DNA of 64,000 nucleotides from NCBI GenBank assembly GCA_013298625.1, contig JAAFIF010000002.1, positions 62,001 to 126,000 of the forward strand. Direction: 5' to 3'. The notes beneath the pieces are model-generated. The model was not told the DNA's origin. It worked only from the letters and a program-made list of their open reading frames with translations, and did no database searches. Origin of the DNA: Myxococcales bacterium. GTDB lineage: Bacteria; Myxococcota_A; Polyangia; Polyangiales; Ga0077539. Both the position numbers and the translations under genes were made by a program. Positions within the stretch are counted from its first letter, which is position 1; each line of letters begins with the position of its first letter. Shown here one piece after another: positions 29,708-37,636 of the stretch.

Positions 29708-32095
29708 TTACTGCCTGCGCGGGACGCCCGCGTCGCGCAACAGCTCGAGCGCGATGTCCTTGCGCGCCATGAACCCGCGCCCTTCACCGGGAGAAACGCA
29801 GGCGGGACACCCTTCGCTGCAGGGGCAGCTCTCGATGAGCTCTCGCGCTTGCACGAGCAGGTTCTCGCGCAGCTCGAAGGCCCTGGCCGAGAGCCCGACG
29901 CCGCCCGCCGCGTTGTCATAGAGAAAGATCGTCGGATCGAAGCCGGGCGCGCCGCTCTTCATGGGACGCGAGGTCCCGTCGCTCTTGTCGCCGAGCGTAT
30001 AGCCGAGGTCGCGCGGGTCGCACATGAGCGCGAGCGAGGTCACCGCTTCGAGCGCGTGGGCCACGCCGCGGATGCCTTCGAGCACCGCGCTGCGACCGCG
30101 AACGCGGCCGATCCCGTCCTCGACCGCGGCCAGCGCTTGCACGCGCTCTTCGGGGATCGTCAGCCAGAACGCGCTCGTCTGCATCGTGAGCTCGGGGAGC
30201 CGCACGTCGCCGTACCCGAGGTTCTCGTGCGTGAAGAACTTCACTTTCTTGAAGCCCGTGACGCGCTCGACCACCTCGACCTCGCCGAGCGCGCACACGT
30301 TGTCGGGCAGCGAAAACACTCCCGCAGCCTCGCCTTCGTCGAGCACGTTGACGCTCACCGACGTCGAGGCGTCGGTGAAGTAATCCGCGTCGACCTTGCG
30401 TACGAACGCCTTACGGTTGTCGTAGTCGAGGCGCTCGACCTGAAAGGTGTCGGCCTCGAGCTGATAGATCGCCTGCTCGAAGAGCGAGGTGTGCGCGCCG
30501 CGCCAGTCGACCTCGCCGATGGCCTTTCCGTGCTCGACGTCGACGACGACGAAGTTGTCCATGCCCGACGAGCGCAGCCCGACGCTCTGCGCGGGGTACT
30601 GGTCGGCAATCCAGTGCCAGCGCGTCCCGCTCTTGTGCAAAACGCCGTTGCGCGCGAGGTAGGCGAGGGCGTCTTGCGTCACGTCCTCGGCGACGTCGGC
30701 GTACGCCTCGTTCGTCGCGAACGGCAGCTCGAAGCTCGCGCACTTCAGGTGCTGGATGAACACCTCGACGTTGTCCGGGTCGATGCGCGCTTCTTCTGCC
30801 GGTCGGCCGAAGAGAAAGCGCGGCTCGCGCGTGAGGTACTGGTCGATGGGGTTCGATGAGGCGACGAGCACGGCGATCGACGGCGCTTGCCTTCGCCCCG
30901 CGCGGCCGAAGCGCTGCCACGTGGCTGCGACGGACCCCGGGTAGCCAGCGCACACGACAGCGTCGAGCTCGCCCACGTCGATGCCGAGCTCGAGCGCGTT
31001 GGTCGCGACGACGCACTTGATCGCGCCCTCGCGCAGCCCTCGCTCGATGCGACGGCGCGCCTCGGGCAGATAGCCTCCGCGATACGCCTGGATCCACTCT
31101 TGCGGAACATCATCCTTCGCGAGCGCCGACCGCACGTACCGCAGCATCACCTCGACGCTCGTGCGTGAGCCGCCGAAGAGGATCGTGCTGACGTCCGCGC
31201 GCACCAGGTCGCTCGTGAGCTTCACCGCGGCCTTCAGGTAGCTCTGGCGAATCCCGAGGTCGACGTTGACGACCGGAGGATTGTAAAGAAGCACTCTACG
31301 ATCGCCGCTAGGCGCACCCGAATCGCTGACCAATGTCACGTCCTCGGGGGTGACGCCGAGGAGGCGGGCGGCGTGCTCGCGGGGGTTTCCGATGGTGGCC
31401 GAGGCGCAGATGAACGTGGGATTCGACCCGTGAAACCGCGCCACGCGCTGAAGCCGCCGCAGCACGTGCGCCAGGTGCGAGCCGAGCACGCCCTTGTACA
31501 TGTGCAGCTCGTCGACGATCACGTACTCGAGCGACGAGAGCGCGGTCGCCCACGTCGCGTGGTGCGGCAGGATCCCCGCGTGCAGCATGTCGGGGTTGCT
31601 CACGATCACGCCGCCGCGGGACTTGGCCGCGCGCCGCGCGTCGCCGGGAGTGTCTCCGTCGAACACCGCCGCCGTGCGCTCGATCCCCGCGTCCTCGAGC
31701 AGCGAGCGAATCGACAGCTCTTGATCGCGCGAGAGCGCCTTCGTCGGAAACAAGTACAGCGCCCGCGCGTTGGGATCCCTCGCCAGCGCGTCGGCGACGG
31801 GCAGGTGGTAGCAGAGGGATTTTCCCGACGCCGTGGGGGTCGCCACGACGGTGTGCTTTCGGGCGAGGGCGCTCGAGACCGCCTCGGCCTGGTGCGCGTA
31901 CAGCTGCGAGATGCCTCGACGGTTGAGCGCGGTGTGCAACGAGCGGTGCAGCGCCTCTGGGATCGGCGCGGTGCGCGCGGTCTTCGCGGGGTAGTGCTCG
32001 TGCGCGCACAGGCAATCGGACACCTCGCCGCGCGCGATCCAGCGATCGACGACGTGCTGCACTCCACGATCGCGCTCCCAAGGGGCCTTCGGCAT
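29708..32095 (-). CDS. mrfA: MrfA-like superfamily 2 DNA helicase
   Basis: A 795-residue DEAD/DEAH-like helicase. Walker A is TPTASGKS (86-93), with a TTATS-like motif later, DELH at 195-198 (IVDELHMYKG), SATIGNP as motif III, and helicase C motifs (VVATNALELGIDVGELD, QRFGRAGRR). The C-terminal DUF1998-type region ends with C757-P-C759 and C763-P-A-C766, the cysteine cluster of YprA/MrfA. MrfA is a 3'-5' helicase acting with MrfB in a mitomycin-lesion repair pathway independent of UvrABC. An additional N-terminal CLC (28-30) is noted. The ATG at 32095 starts MPKAPWERDRG. It sits 25 bp downstream of a VWA-like gene in the same direction. Confidence 0.9.
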   Translation of the reverse strand: MPKAPWERDRGVQHVVDRWIARGEVSDCLCAHEHYPAKTARTAPIPEALHRSLHTALNRRGISQLYAHQAEAVSSALARKHTVVATPTASGKSLCYHLPVADALARDPNARALYLFPTKALSRDQELSIRSLLEDAGIERTAAVFDGDTPGDARRAAKSRGGVIVSNPDMLHAGILPHHATWATALSSLEYVIVDELHMYKGVLGSHLAHVLRRLQRVARFHGSNPTFICASATIGNPREHAARLLGVTPEDVTLVSDSGAPSGDRRVLLYNPPVVNVDLGIRQSYLKAAVKLTSDLVRADVSTILFGGSRTSVEVMLRYVRSALAKDDVPQEWIQAYRGGYLPEARRRIERGLREGAIKCVVATNALELGIDVGELDAVVCAGYPGSVAATWQRFGRAGRRQAPSIAVLVASSNPIDQYLTREPRFLFGRPAEEARIDPDNVEVFIQHLKCASFELPFATNEAYADVAEDVTQDALAYLARNGVLHKSGTRWHWIADQYPAQSVGLRSSGMDNFVVVDVEHGKAIGEVDWRGAHTSLFEQAIYQLEADTFQVERLDYDNRKAFVRKVDADYFTDASTSVSVNVLDEGEAAGVFSLPDNVCALGEVEVVERVTGFKKVKFFTHENLGYGDVRLPELTMQTSAFWLTIPEERVQALAAVEDGIGRVRGRSAVLEGIRGVAHALEAVTSLALMCDPRDLGYTLGDKSDGTSRPMKSGAPGFDPTIFLYDNAAGGVGLSARAFELRENLLVQARELIESCPCSEGCPACVSPGEGRGFMARKDIALELLRDAGVPRRQ

Positions 32096-32120
32096 CAGAG
32101 GGCCGAGACTGTACGGGTGC

Positions 32121-33398
32121 TCAGCGCAGAGGCAAGGAGCTCTTGTCGTCCGCCTCGATCAGCGCCGCCGCGGGCAAATCGACAAAGTGAAACATGTCGA
32201 ACAGCGCCGCGTGCGGGATCGCCCCCGCCGTGGCCGGGCGCATCAAATGCGCGCGAAATCCCAATCTGCGCGCCTCTTCGAGCGCCGCCGTGAGGCGCGC
32301 CGTCGCGGGATCGAAGACGTAGTCCAGCCCCGCCCGCACCGACGCCACGACGAAGTCCGCCTCGAACAGCGCCGATCGATCCTCGTCGAGCACCCGAGAG
32401 AGCGCCAGCATGGGCGGCGCGCACCTCTTGTCGCCCAGCTGCGCGAGCACCGCGTCCTTGCGCAGATCTCCGGTGATCGGCATGAGCGCCGCGCCCCTTG
32501 TCGTCGCGACGACCAACGTCGTCGTTCGCCCCAGCGCACGCCCGAGCGCGAGCAGCACCAGCACCGACGCACGAAGCTCATGCGCCTCGTCTTCGCGCAT
32601 TCCTTCAGTGCGATCTGCGCTCACGTACAACGCACCCGCGCGGGCGGCGCTCAGCGTGGCTCCGCCGCGAACCTGCGCGTACGCGCGCTCCACCCGCTCG
32701 CCGCGCGCGCGAATCCACGCCGCCCGCGAGCGGCGGTCGATCGCAGCGGGCGGCGCAGCGCTTCGCGACGGGGCTACGGCCCGAGCTCGATCCGCGATGC
32801 GCGCGAGCAAATTGCGGCCGTCGCCGCTGGTCGAAAACCACGCCGAGACCGCGTCGTAGACGTCGGCCATCACCGAAGCGCGGGCAACGTTGGCCACCGC
32901 TGGCGGCGTCACGTCTTCGCGCTGCGCACGGCGCGCGCGGTCGAGCAGCGTGCGCTGCGAGCTCCACCGATCGCGCAGCTCTGCGGACACGCCGCGCGCC
33001 GCGAGCGGCTCCCACAGCACGCTCACCATGGCGTCGGACGCCGCGTGGTCCATCGGGCTGAGCCGCGTCGCCACGCGCTGTCCTTGACGCATGCGACGGC
33101 GTTGGTTCCAAGCGATTTCGCAGGCGTCGACGACGTCTTCGATCACCAGCGCCACCAGCGCAGGGCTCGCGCTGCACACCTCAGCGAGCACGAGCGCGCG
33201 ATCCGCGAGCGCGTCGAACACCGCGGCCCGCAGAGGCTCGGGTGGCCAACGCAGCGCGTCGGCCGTCGGAACCTCTCCGCACACCAGCAAGTCCGCGAGC
33301 AACTGCAACGACTCGCGCACGACCGCGGGCTCTCCCACGCTCGCGCGAGGCGCGAACCGATTGGCCAGCAGCTGCGTCGAAGCGCGACCCGCGATCAC
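32121..33398 (-). CDS. VWA-like partner of a MoxR ATPase (ViaA-type, degenerate MIDAS)
   Basis: A 425-residue protein starting with GTG in a GTGA overlap with the ATPase stop (33395-33398). The first ~270 residues are helical with long Arg-rich segments. The C-terminal ~160 residues look like a von Willebrand A domain: GALYVSADRTEGMREDEAHE takes the place of the MIDAS loop (D-x-S-x-S expected; here DRTEG), then SVLVLLALGRALGRTTTLVVATT, and a final strand pair. Proteins of this kind (ViaA, CoxE) pair with MoxR/RavA ATPases to insert metals or remodel proteins. The altered MIDAS suggests changed metal binding. The order ATPase then VWA protein matches those systems. Domain call is by pattern; moderate confidence. 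Confidence 0.6.
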   Translation of the reverse strand: MIAGRASTQLLANRFAPRASVGEPAVVRESLQLLADLLVCGEVPTADALRWPPEPLRAAVFDALADRALVLAEVCSASPALVALVIEDVVDACEIAWNQRRRMRQGQRVATRLSPMDHAASDAMVSVLWEPLAARGVSAELRDRWSSQRTLLDRARRAQREDVTPPAVANVARASVMADVYDAVSAWFSTSGDGRNLLARIADRARAVAPSRSAAPPAAIDRRSRAAWIRARGERVERAYAQVRGGATLSAARAGALYVSADRTEGMREDEAHELRASVLVLLALGRALGRTTTLVVATTRGAALMPITGDLRKDAVLAQLGDKRCAPPMLALSRVLDEDRSALFEADFVVASVRAGLDYVFDPATARLTAALEEARRLGFRAHLMRPATAGAIPHAALFDMFHFVDLPAAALIEADDKSSLPLR

Positions 33399-34852
33399 GA
33401 CTCGCTCACGGGCAGCGCGGCGATGCGCCCGCGCAGCTTCGAGACCTCGGCCACCAGACGGTCGAGCTGCTCGAGCGCGACCCGCGCGACGGCGCGGTCT
33501 GCCGCAGTGATCGCCGCGTCGAGCCACAGCGAAGCGCGCGACTCATCCGTCACCCGTCGGCACAGCTCGCGCGCGTCGCGAAGGTCGAGCGCGATCGTCG
33601 CGAGCCACCCGATGCGCGCCTCGAGGTGCTCGCGATCGAGCGGCTGCTGCTCGGTGATCGGCTCGTTGGGCACCTCGGTCATCGCGAGGTTGCGCTCATC
33701 CTCCGTGTAGATCTTCAGCTCGGAGACGCGCCCCACGAAGAACTGCTCGTAGAGCTCTCGCGCGGTAAACGACTCCCGACGGTCGGCAGCGACCGCGCGG
33801 TGCGGGTGCTTGTACAGCCGCTCGCCGTGGCGATTGCTGCCTTCGACCCAGCGCGTCGCGGCCGTCGTCACCTCGCCGCTCGCCGATCGAAACAGCGGCG
33901 CGCCCGTCGCGTCGCACTTCGCGCTTCGCCTGCGATTGTCCTCGTCGATCGCGTTTGACAGCGCAGAGAGCGCCTCGCCCACCCGCGCCGCGCTCCGCTC
34001 GATCGCCGCCCGCACGTGCTCGTCACGCCACGCGCGTACCACCGCGACGATCTCGGCGCCTTCCGTCGCGAACAGCCCCGAGAACATCGCGAGTTGCTCG
34101 AGCGCCACCTCGTCGTGGCCATCACAAACGGACGCCACCCGCAGCAGCCCGAGCGACGCGGCCCACCACCGATCGCTGCGCGCGACGCCGCGGTTCAGCA
34201 GCGAGCGTCGCAGCGCCGCGACCGCGTCGCGCACGGGCTTGGACGCGACGCAACGAGCGCTCTGCTCGCGCACCGCCGCGCGCAGCGCGAGCTCGAGAGA
34301 AACGGGCGAGGGCGGGGGCAGCTCGTTCGCGAGCATCGCAGAGAAGTCCCGGTCATCGAGCGGCGCCAGCTGCACGCGAACGATGAAGCGATCGAGCAGC
34401 GCGTGCTCCGCGAGCTCGAGCGAGAGCGCCGTGCCCACCACCCACGCCGCGCCGTCGTCGAGCGCCGCACGAACCGCGGCGACGGTCTCTCCGCGCGCTT
34501 CGAACACGTCGTCGATCACCACGATCGCCGCTGGATCCGCTGCCTCGAAGTCGCCGCGCTGCGCGCCAAACGGGTCGAGCAGCCGCTCGCGAATCGGCGC
34601 GCCCAGCGCCGCGGCCAGCGACCGAACGAGCGCGGTCTTGCCCGTCCCCGGCGGCCCGACGAGCACCGCAGGCGCCCCGGCGATCGCTGAAAGGACGAGC
34701 CAGCGCGCCGCGTCATCGCGACGGGCCAGCCCGCGCTGAGCATCGCGTATCGCCTGTAAAATCGCCGCGCGAAGTCGTTGTTGATCGAGCGCGACCGAGG
34801 CGCTCGAAGCGTCTCGATCGGCAGTCCCCAAACCCTGGTCGTCTGCGTCCAT
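33395..34852 (-). CDS. MoxR/RavA-type AAA+ ATPase
   Basis: A 485-residue protein. The ATG at 34852 (MDADDQGLGTADRD) is taken as the start; an open upstream frame contains no domain. The N-terminal AAA+ domain has Walker A VGPPGTGKTALVRSL (~70-85) and Walker B AAIVVIDDVFEARGET, followed by helical lid sequence. The C-terminal ~200 residues are helical and charged, ending in coil (RLVAEVSKLRGRIAALP), which is longer than the core MoxR fold and reminiscent of RavA. MoxR ATPases act as chaperones with VWA partners, and the next gene down is VWA-like, in a GTGA overlap. It is divergent from nikR with 43 bp between the starts. Confidence 0.82.
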   Translation of the reverse strand: MDADDQGLGTADRDASSASVALDQQRLRAAILQAIRDAQRGLARRDDAARWLVLSAIAGAPAVLVGPPGTGKTALVRSLAAALGAPIRERLLDPFGAQRGDFEAADPAAIVVIDDVFEARGETVAAVRAALDDGAAWVVGTALSLELAEHALLDRFIVRVQLAPLDDRDFSAMLANELPPPSPVSLELALRAAVREQSARCVASKPVRDAVAALRRSLLNRGVARSDRWWAASLGLLRVASVCDGHDEVALEQLAMFSGLFATEGAEIVAVVRAWRDEHVRAAIERSAARVGEALSALSNAIDEDNRRRSAKCDATGAPLFRSASGEVTTAATRWVEGSNRHGERLYKHPHRAVAADRRESFTARELYEQFFVGRVSELKIYTEDERNLAMTEVPNEPITEQQPLDREHLEARIGWLATIALDLRDARELCRRVTDESRASLWLDAAITAADRAVARVALEQLDRLVAEVSKLRGRIAALPVSES

Positions 34853-34895
34853 GACCGTCGAGCGATGAGTGTACGCTCTGCCGCTACCACAGCCC

Positions 34896-35345
34896 ATGGC
34901 CGCAGATCTGATTCGATTCGGCGTCGCGATGGACGCCGACCTCCTCGCGCGCTTCGACGACCACCTCGCCAAGCGCGGCTACGCGACCCGCTCCGAAGCG
35001 CTGCGCGACCTCGTGCGCGCCGAGCTCGCAGCAGCGCACGTCGCAGACGGCGGGCAGACCGCGGCGACGCTCACCGTCGTGTACGACCACCACGTGAGAG
35101 AGCTCACCGAGAAGCTCACCGAGATGCAGCACGAGCTCGGCGAGAAGGTCGTCTCGACCCTGCACGTGCACCTCGACCACGATCACTGCCTCGAAGTGAT
35201 CGTCATGAAGGGCGCCGCCGCAGAGATCCAGCGCGCCGCCGACCGCATCCTCGCGACCAAGGGCGTCGAGCACGGAAAGCTGGTGATCACCGCGCTCCCC
35301 GACGCCCATCACCACCACCATCACCACGGACACGAGCACCGGTGA
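34896..35345 (+). CDS. nikR: Nickel-responsive regulator NikR
   Basis: A 149-residue ribbon-helix-helix repressor. The N-terminal RHH part (LIRFGVAMDADLLARFD, YATRSEALRDLVRAEL) binds DNA, and the C-terminal ACT-like part has the nickel ligand set: H79, H90, H92 and C98, with spacing 11-2-6 identical to E. coli H76-H87-H89-C95 (LHVHLDHDHC). The C-terminal tail is a run of His (H136 onward), which may store or shuttle metal. NikR represses nickel import when nickel is high. The ATG at 34896 is used; an in-frame start at 34869 would add 9 residues. I do not see a classical GTATGA-N16-TCATAC operator around the start. The stop is followed after 2 bp by an OPT transporter gene. Confidence 0.94.
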   Translation: MAADLIRFGVAMDADLLARFDDHLAKRGYATRSEALRDLVRAELAAAHVADGGQTAATLTVVYDHHVRELTEKLTEMQHELGEKVVSTLHVHLDHDHCLEVIVMKGAAAEIQRAADRILATKGVEHGKLVITALPDAHHHHHHHGHEHR

Positions 35346-35347
35346 GC

Positions 35348-37366
35348 ATGGACCAAGAAGAGATCAACAAGCGCGACCGAGAGTGGCTCGCCAACGTCTA
35401 CCGCGGCGACACCGATCCGCAGCTCACCGTGCGCTCCATCGTGCTCGGAATGCTGCTCGGCGCGCTGATGAGCTTCTCGAATTTGTACGTCGGGCTGAAG
35501 ATCGGCTGGGGCCTCGGCGTCGCGATCACCTCGAGCATCTTGGCCTTCGGGATCATGTCGATCCTGCGCTCGATCGGCGTCGCCAAGACAGACTTCACCG
35601 CGCTCGAGAACAACACGATGGCATCGTGCGCGAGCGCGGCGGGCTACATGTCCTCGGCTGGGCTGGTCAGCGCCATCCCCGCGCTCGACATGATGATCCG
35701 CGAGAACCCAGCGCTCGAGCACCTGCGGATGTCCAACCTGTCCATGATGCTCTGGCTCGGCGCGATTTCGGTGCTGGGCGTCGTCATGGCGGTGCCGCTC
35801 AAGCGGCAGTTGATCAACATCGAGCAGCTGAAGTTTCCCTCGGGCGTCGCCGCGGCCGAGACGCTGAAGAGCATGTACTCGAAGGGCGGCGACGCGATCC
35901 TCCGCGCTCGCGCCTTGGTGTACTCGAGCCTGTTTGGAGCGGCGATCAAGTTCGCCACCGAGGCGAAGACCGCGCCGCCCGAGGACATCGCCGGCGCCAA
36001 CGCCTTCAGCCGCGCCCTTCACTGGTCGATGAGCTGGAAGACCTGGACCGCGCCCGAGATCCTCTCGCCCGCGATCATGCTCAAGGGCTACCCCCTCGCG
36101 AGCTACTCGATCGGACTGGCGCCCTCGTCGCTGATGCTCGCCGCGGGCGCGATCATCGGCCTGAAGATCGGCGTGTCGCTGCTGCTCGGATCGACGCTCA
36201 ACTACCTCGTGTTCGCGCCGTGGCTCGTCGATCACGGCGTGTTCGAGCGCGTGGTCGCTGGGGTCGCCGAGATGACGCCGGCCGCGATCAAGGCTCGCCA
36301 TCACATCCCCGTGCGCGTCTCGCCGGGACACCCGCCAGCGCTCTACGCTGCCATGCGCGGAAACTGGAGCGTCTGGCCCGGCACGGCGCTCATGGTCACC
36401 GCGGGGCTGCTCTCGTTCGCGTTCAAGTGGCGCATGGTGTTGCGCGCGTTCTCGGGGCTCGGGACGCGGCTGCGAGCGATGGTGGGCAAGGGCGACGCCA
36501 ACGCTGAGCCAGCGGACGAGACGGCGAAGAAGCTGGCGTCCATCGAGGTTCCTGCGAGCTGGTTCGTCACGGGCTTCGTGTTCGCGGGCGTCGCGACGGT
36601 GCTGCTGCAGAACACGTTGTTCGGCATCAAGTGGTGGATCGGCATCGGCGCGGTGCTGCTCACGTTCTTGCTCTCGATCGTCGCCGCGCGCGCCACAGGA
36701 GAGACCGACATCACGCCCATCGGCGCGATGGGAAAGATCACGCAGCTCATGTTCGGCGGGTTCGCCCCCACGCAGCCCGCCGTCAACCTGATGACCGCCA
36801 ACGTCACCGCCGGCGCCGCGAGCCACGCCGCGGATCTGCTGACCGACCTGAAGACCGGCTACCTGCTCGGCGGCTCGCCCCGCAAGCAGTTCATCGCGCA
36901 GCTGTTCGGCGTCTTCGCAGGCTCGCTCGCGTGCGTTCCGGTCTATCGAATTTTCGCCCGCCCCGAACACCTCGGGACCGTCGTCCCAGCGCCCGCCGCC
37001 GTGACGTGGAAGAGCATCGCCGAGCTGCTCACCAAGGGCTTCGACGCGCTTCCGATGTTCGCAAAAGAAGCGATGATCGCCGGCGCGATCCTCGGCGCGG
37101 TGCTCGCGACGCTCGAAGAGTTCGCGCCGAAGAGCAAGAAGTACCTCCCGAGCTCGACCGGCCTCGGCATCGCGCTCGTGATCGACTTCAAAGACTCGTT
37201 CGCGATGTTTCTCGGCGCGGTCATCGCGTGGACGTTCGCGAAGAGGCGCGCGGACCTCGACGAGCGCTACACCGTCGCCGTCTCGTCCGGCGTGATCGCG
37301 GGCGAGAGCTTGATGGGCGTGGCGCTCGCGCTCTTGACCGCGGTGTTTCACACGTTCGCGACCTGA
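35348..37366 (+). CDS. OPT-family transporter, candidate nickel-chelate importer
   Basis: A 672-residue polytopic membrane protein with the oligopeptide-transporter (OPT/YSL) sequence style: LTVRSIVLGMLLGALMSFSNLYVGLKIGWG at the start, FPSGVAAAETLKSM in the middle, and GFAPTQPAVNLMTANVTAG near 475. The full length gives about 14-16 membrane segments. In plants and fungi YSL members carry metal-nicotianamine or other metal chelates; bacterial ones are poorly characterised. Here the gene lies 2 bp after nikR and is almost surely co-transcribed, which points to nickel (free or chelated) as the cargo. That is inference, not shown by the sequence. It reads away from the divergent ATPase gene. Confidence 0.8.
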   Translation: MDQEEINKRDREWLANVYRGDTDPQLTVRSIVLGMLLGALMSFSNLYVGLKIGWGLGVAITSSILAFGIMSILRSIGVAKTDFTALENNTMASCASAAGYMSSAGLVSAIPALDMMIRENPALEHLRMSNLSMMLWLGAISVLGVVMAVPLKRQLINIEQLKFPSGVAAAETLKSMYSKGGDAILRARALVYSSLFGAAIKFATEAKTAPPEDIAGANAFSRALHWSMSWKTWTAPEILSPAIMLKGYPLASYSIGLAPSSLMLAAGAIIGLKIGVSLLLGSTLNYLVFAPWLVDHGVFERVVAGVAEMTPAAIKARHHIPVRVSPGHPPALYAAMRGNWSVWPGTALMVTAGLLSFAFKWRMVLRAFSGLGTRLRAMVGKGDANAEPADETAKKLASIEVPASWFVTGFVFAGVATVLLQNTLFGIKWWIGIGAVLLTFLLSIVAARATGETDITPIGAMGKITQLMFGGFAPTQPAVNLMTANVTAGAASHAADLLTDLKTGYLLGGSPRKQFIAQLFGVFAGSLACVPVYRIFARPEHLGTVVPAPAAVTWKSIAELLTKGFDALPMFAKEAMIAGAILGAVLATLEEFAPKSKKYLPSSTGLGIALVIDFKDSFAMFLGAVIAWTFAKRRADLDERYTVAVSSGVIAGESLMGVALALLTAVFHTFAT

Positions 37367-37636
37367 GCGATCATCAACGGGGGGTTTACAATCGTCTCTC
37401 GATCTTCTCGATAGACGAGACGAGCAATCCGCCCGACCATCGAACGGTGCAGGGGCTCATTTCGAGCCGCTGCCGTCGTGTCGGAGAGGCATCGACGCAA
37501 CTTCTGGGAGCGCGCTCGTCAGCGGACCAATCAGGTTCGTTCTCGAGCGCGGCAGGCCTGTTTTTGCGCGGCGAACTCGACGTCCGGCGACGCACCTCCT
37601 TCGACTGAAACTTCCACACACTTTCTAAGGCACCGC
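37367..37636 (+). other. Intergenic leader of the MauG-like gene
   Basis: About 270 bp without a convincing gene. It holds an AAGG site at 37627-37630 that fits the next start. Two small imperfect inverted repeats are visible (around 37392-37421 and 37450-37472), too weak to call. It should carry the promoter of the next gene. Confidence 0.35.

Noticed and set aside
35306..35342. HHHHHHH tail in NikR taken as an engineered tag
   Set aside because: Natural His-rich tails occur in nickel and zinc proteins; the codons and context are chromosomal.
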